Positions 15,382-17,373 of a DNA stretch of 17,373 nt are shown piece after piece; position 1 is the stretch's first letter; every line of letters begins with the position of its first letter. Origin of the DNA: HO2-45-28 sp964412115. GTDB taxonomy: Bacteria > Patescibacteriota > Minisyncoccia > HO2-45-28. Under the pieces are notes generated by a model. That model did not search any database. It was not told the DNA's origin and worked only from the letters and a program-made list of their open reading frames with translations. Position numbers and translations under genes: made by a program. The stretch is from NCBI GenBank assembly GCA_964412115.1, contig CAYPMM010000019.1, forward strand, positions 1-17,373, given 5' to 3'.

Positions 15382-16419
15382 ATGAAAACCAAGCTTATAC
15401 ATTTTCTCATGGCCGAATCGCCGCGCCAAAAAAAGGGCGCGGGAGAAGCGGTAAAAACACCCTTGACCAAAAACGCGCCCCACTATTTTGAGGCGTCTGT
15501 TCCCCGCCAGTCGGAAATCTCGCGGGAAAAAATTTCAGTCGGCGGACTGACCGGAACGCTGTTTTTAAAAATGTACCACCCGGACATGATTCTGGCCGAA
15601 GCCAGGTTTGACCTGGAAAATTTGTTTTCGCATAAAACAATTGAATTTAAAGAGAAAGTTGCCGGGAAACTGCGCGAAATCCTGAAGAAAAAAAATCCAA
15701 AATACGCCGAACGGTTCAGTGAGGAGTATTCAATATACGTCGTCTCCGAATACGAAGGCGAGCCGGAACAATTTCTAGCCGAGCGCAGTATTGTCGCCTC
15801 TTTGCTCAAATCGGAGAAAATAGCCCTGGACCCCAAAGAAATTGACTACACCCTTTCGTCGTATTTGAAATACGCCAAAAACGACATGGTCATTGTGGAC
15901 TGGGACGGCGCCATGATTTTTGATCCGCAGGGCGACATCGAGCCGGCAATTGAGCTTTTAGAAATAGCCAACCTTCAGCTTCTGCGTTATCGCTTGTTGG
16001 ACGACGAGCTGGAGCGCAGACTAAGCCGGATTACCCGGCTGATTAAAGAATCCCCCGACCGGGCAAGATTCCTTTTTGGAGCGAAAGAAATGAATCAGGC
16101 GATTAAAAACGTCGTGCTCATCCGCTCATCGTCAATTTCCGAATTCCAGGCGCTTGAAAAAGAAGTGAGGCTTATAGGCGACTGGTATTCGGCGCGGATT
16201 TTTGACTTGGCCGCCAAAAAATTCAAAATTGAAAATTGGCGCCAGGAAGTTAAGGACAAACTTGAGGCGCTTGAGGATGTCTACACCGTGGCCTCCGAAA
16301 GATTCACCAATTCGTGGGAAAGAAGGGCAAAAATTTTTGAAACAGCCGGCTGGTATATTTTGATAGTCGGCTGGATCGTGTTTTTGTTTTTGGACTTCTA
16401 CAATTTTTTCGTAAAATAA
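15382..16419 (+). CDS. Conserved hypothetical protein, C-terminal membrane anchor
   Basis: The 345-aa product has no confidently recognised family. Visible features: a short N-terminal region, a mixed alpha/beta part (about 45-200) with EYSIYVVSEYEGEPEQFLAE and the distinctive VIVDWDGAMIFDPQGD (about 180-195), then long charged helices (about 205-315, coiled-coil-like) and one C-terminal hydrophobic helix (about 321-341). The layout resembles RMD1/YagE (DUF155) proteins, with an acidic strand region, helices and a C-terminal anchor, but this is a weak, memory-based resemblance. The bulk is probably cytosolic with the C-terminal helix in the membrane. Start at 15382 is supported by the extended -10 that would make it leaderless. 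Confidence 0.7.
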   Translation: MKTKLIHFLMAESPRQKKGAGEAVKTPLTKNAPHYFEASVPRQSEISREKISVGGLTGTLFLKMYHPDMILAEARFDLENLFSHKTIEFKEKVAGKLREILKKKNPKYAERFSEEYSIYVVSEYEGEPEQFLAERSIVASLLKSEKIALDPKEIDYTLSSYLKYAKNDMVIVDWDGAMIFDPQGDIEPAIELLEIANLQLLRYRLLDDELERRLSRITRLIKESPDRARFLFGAKEMNQAIKNVVLIRSSSISEFQALEKEVRLIGDWYSARIFDLAAKKFKIENWRQEVKDKLEALEDVYTVASERFTNSWERRAKIFETAGWYILIVGWIVFLFLDFYNFFVK

Positions 16420-16449
16420 GGAATTTTATCTTTATTTTGCGCGACGATT

Positions 16450-16458
16450 TGTTATAGT
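16450..16458 (+). promoter_or_regulatory. Extended -10 of the 74-residue gene
   Basis: TGTTATAGT (hexamer 16453-16458) predicts a start near 16465 and a leader of about 27 nt containing GGAG before the ATG. The -35 is poor. Confidence 0.45.
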
Positions 16459-16491
16459 TAAATCGGATTTAAAATTTGCGGAGAGCCGGCA

Positions 16492-16716
16492 ATGAAAACG
16501 CTGATTCTGGTCAAGACCAAACGCGGGCAAGAAAGAAACGTAAGAGCGATTCTTTCGGTAAGAGGTTTTACCGCTAAAGTTGTGCCGCTGGAACGCATCG
16601 GCTTCAATATTATAGCCGAGATAGAGGCTGATAGCGAAAAAGAAATAAGACAAAAAATAGCCGGGGCTGAAAAAATAGAGGGAGTAATTAAAGTAGAAAA
16701 ACGAAGCATGTTTTAA
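16492..16716 (+). CDS. Stand-alone Lrp/AsnC ligand-binding (RAM)-like domain protein
   Basis: A 74-residue protein with a beta-alpha-beta-beta-alpha-beta pattern: TLILVKTKRGQERNV, a second strand AKVVPLERIG, FNIIAEIEADSEKEI, then KIEGVIKVEKRSMF. This closely follows the RAM domain that forms the C-terminal, amino-acid-sensing half of Lrp/AsnC regulators (strand with K-x-G, IIAxIEADS, then IEGVxxV). No helix-turn-helix is present, so it would not bind DNA alone; it might sense a ligand or modulate a partner. The start has a modest SD (GGAG, 8-base spacing). A bidirectional terminator follows. Similarity is by pattern only. Confidence 0.6.
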   Translation: MKTLILVKTKRGQERNVRAILSVRGFTAKVVPLERIGFNIIAEIEADSEKEIRQKIAGAEKIEGVIKVEKRSMF

Positions 16717-16721
16717 TAAAA

Positions 16722-16741
16722 AGAGCGGATTTTTCCGCTCT
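16722..16741. terminator. Bidirectional terminator between convergent genes
   Basis: AGAGCGGA (16722-16729) and TCCGCTCT (16734-16741) form an 8-bp stem with a TTTT loop. The plus side is followed by GTTTATTTA; the minus side has TTTTTATT, the stronger tail, ending the thioesterase gene. Confidence 0.85.
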
Positions 16742-16743
16742 GT

Positions 16744-17238
16744 TTATTTATATAAATTTTCTGCTCTGTTTTTGCGCGCCCGACGCCTTGCTTCAGCCCA
16801 TTCAAAGCAAGACTTTTCTTCCTCGGTTTCCGGAAAAACCGAACGCATTGAAGCGGGTTTTAAATTTTCATCCAGCGCGACGAAAGTAAGAAAGGTGGAG
16901 GTTATAAACCTTCTTTCATCCGAATTGGGAGCCAGAGCAAACGCCTTGACCCCTATTTCGCAAGAAGTTTTCCAGACGCGATTTATCCGGCTTTGGATGA
17001 TGACGAGTTCGCCGGCAAAAACAGGCTGGTAAAATTCTATGGCGTCAAAAACGATTGTGGCGCAGGTCATGCCCGAATGTAATCGGGCTGTTTTGGAGCA
17101 AGCAAGGTCAAACCAAACCGGAAGCCATCCGCCGAAAAGAGTGCCATGATTATTAAGGTGGTGCGGCATTACCATCTCTATGTCTTCGCGCTTGGTTGAA
17201 GAAACAGGCCGCGGCTCCAATTTTTGCCTCCGTTTCAA
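16744..17238 (-). CDS. Hotdog-fold acyl-CoA thioesterase (YciA/BACH-like)
   Basis: Hotdog thioesterases hydrolyse acyl-CoA to free acid and CoA, in the cytosol. The 164-aa product begins with a TTG start and carries VMPHHLNNHGTLFGGWLPVW, the family core (N..GTLFGG), then a helix with DLACSKTARLH, followed by IEFYQPVFAGELVIIQSRI and FLTFVALDENLKP. The last 30 residues are basic and helical. The N terminus upstream of EMVMPHH aligns with the usual lead-in (SSTKREDIEMV), which supports TTG over an internal ATG. A GGGAG lies five bases before TTG, but the likely transcription start (near 17245) would truncate it. Family members vary in substrate. Confidence 0.9.
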   Translation of the reverse strand: MKRRQKLEPRPVSSTKREDIEMVMPHHLNNHGTLFGGWLPVWFDLACSKTARLHSGMTCATIVFDAIEFYQPVFAGELVIIQSRINRVWKTSCEIGVKAFALAPNSDERRFITSTFLTFVALDENLKPASMRSVFPETEEEKSCFEWAEARRRARKNRAENLYK

Positions 17239-17251
17239 AACATCTCCCGCA

Positions 17252-17260
17252 AATATAACA
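17252..17260 (-). promoter_or_regulatory. Putative thioesterase -10 box
   Basis: On the minus strand TGTTATATT (hexamer 17252-17257) predicts a start near 17245, seven bases before TTG. Confidence 0.35.
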
Positions 17261-17272
17261 TTTTAAGACAAT

Positions 17273-17303
17273 AAAAAACAGAAGGTTTTACTTCTTGTTT
17301 TTT
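17273..17303. terminator. A/T-rich hairpin with T run
   Basis: AAAAAACAGAAG (17273-17284) pairs with CTTCTTGTTTTTT (17291-17303) with one bulge, loop GTTTTA. It may end a gene that lies beyond the right edge and reads leftward; that gene is not visible. Confidence 0.4.
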
Positions 17304-17323
17304 GTTTGTCCGCCCGGAAGGAA

Positions 17324-17373
17324 TCCGTCGCTACGCTCCTAGAACCTGTCGCTCATTTCATTCGCTCCCTGAC
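17324..17373. repeat. Right-edge repeat-like stretch
   Basis: The flanks GTCGCT...CGCTCC occur twice in about 40 bases: GTCGCTACGCTCC, then GTCGCTCATTTCATTCGCTCC. The stretch looks like the same style of short dispersed repeat, but it is cut off by the window end. No gene is recognisable in 17304-17373. Confidence 0.3.

Overview
The window looks like chromosomal sequence from a Candidate Phyla Radiation bacterium (Patescibacteria, most likely a Parcubacteria-type lineage). This is inferred from compact single-copy housekeeping genes, the gene mix and order, tRNA without an encoded CCA, zinc-binding S18 and L28, scarce Shine-Dalgarno (SD) sites on core genes, and the typical dispersed TCGACTYCGCTC-type repeat. 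The standard code (UGA as stop) fits every frame. No database search was possible.

Layout: (1) 1-353 holds no gene but a nested palindromic element. (2) 354-2521, plus strand: ychF, then rpsF-ssb-rpsR; rpsR overlaps recA tail to tail. (3) 2511-6270, minus strand: ftsK, a small membrane-anchored Ig-like protein, recA. (4) 6356-11003, an envelope-related block: an S41 (CtpA-like) protease reads leftward; a divergent operon of three membrane proteins reads rightward (MotA/ExbB-like four-helix channel protein, MotB/ExbD-like single-span protein with an extracytoplasmic domain, two-span protein with a charged tail); and a trypsin-like lipoprotein protease converges on it. (5) 11046-11155 is a strongly structured leader or small RNA with a near-consensus promoter. 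(6) 11193-14291, minus strand: rpsL-rpsG-fusA plus a 32-codon acidic ORF. (7) An M50 site-2 protease diverges from rpmB (L28), which is followed by tRNA-Pro(GGG). (8) 15382-16716: a conserved hypothetical membrane protein and a stand-alone Lrp-type (RAM-like) small domain. (9) A YciA-like acyl-CoA thioesterase on the minus strand, then a hairpin and a repeat-like right edge.

Two expression styles coexist. For many core genes (ychF, ftsK, the Ig-like gene, recA, rpsL, rpmB, the 15382 gene) the -10 box sits so close to the start codon that transcription should begin 0-5 nt before ATG, implying leaderless mRNAs. The block at 6.3-11 kb instead has ordinary leaders with SD sites, consistent with a separately acquired or separately regulated module.

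The best candidate for an undescribed system is the three-gene MotA/ExbB-like operon (7765-9972). It encodes the parts of an ion-driven stator without flagellar, Ton or Tol partners in view, and it lies between two extracytoplasmic proteases.
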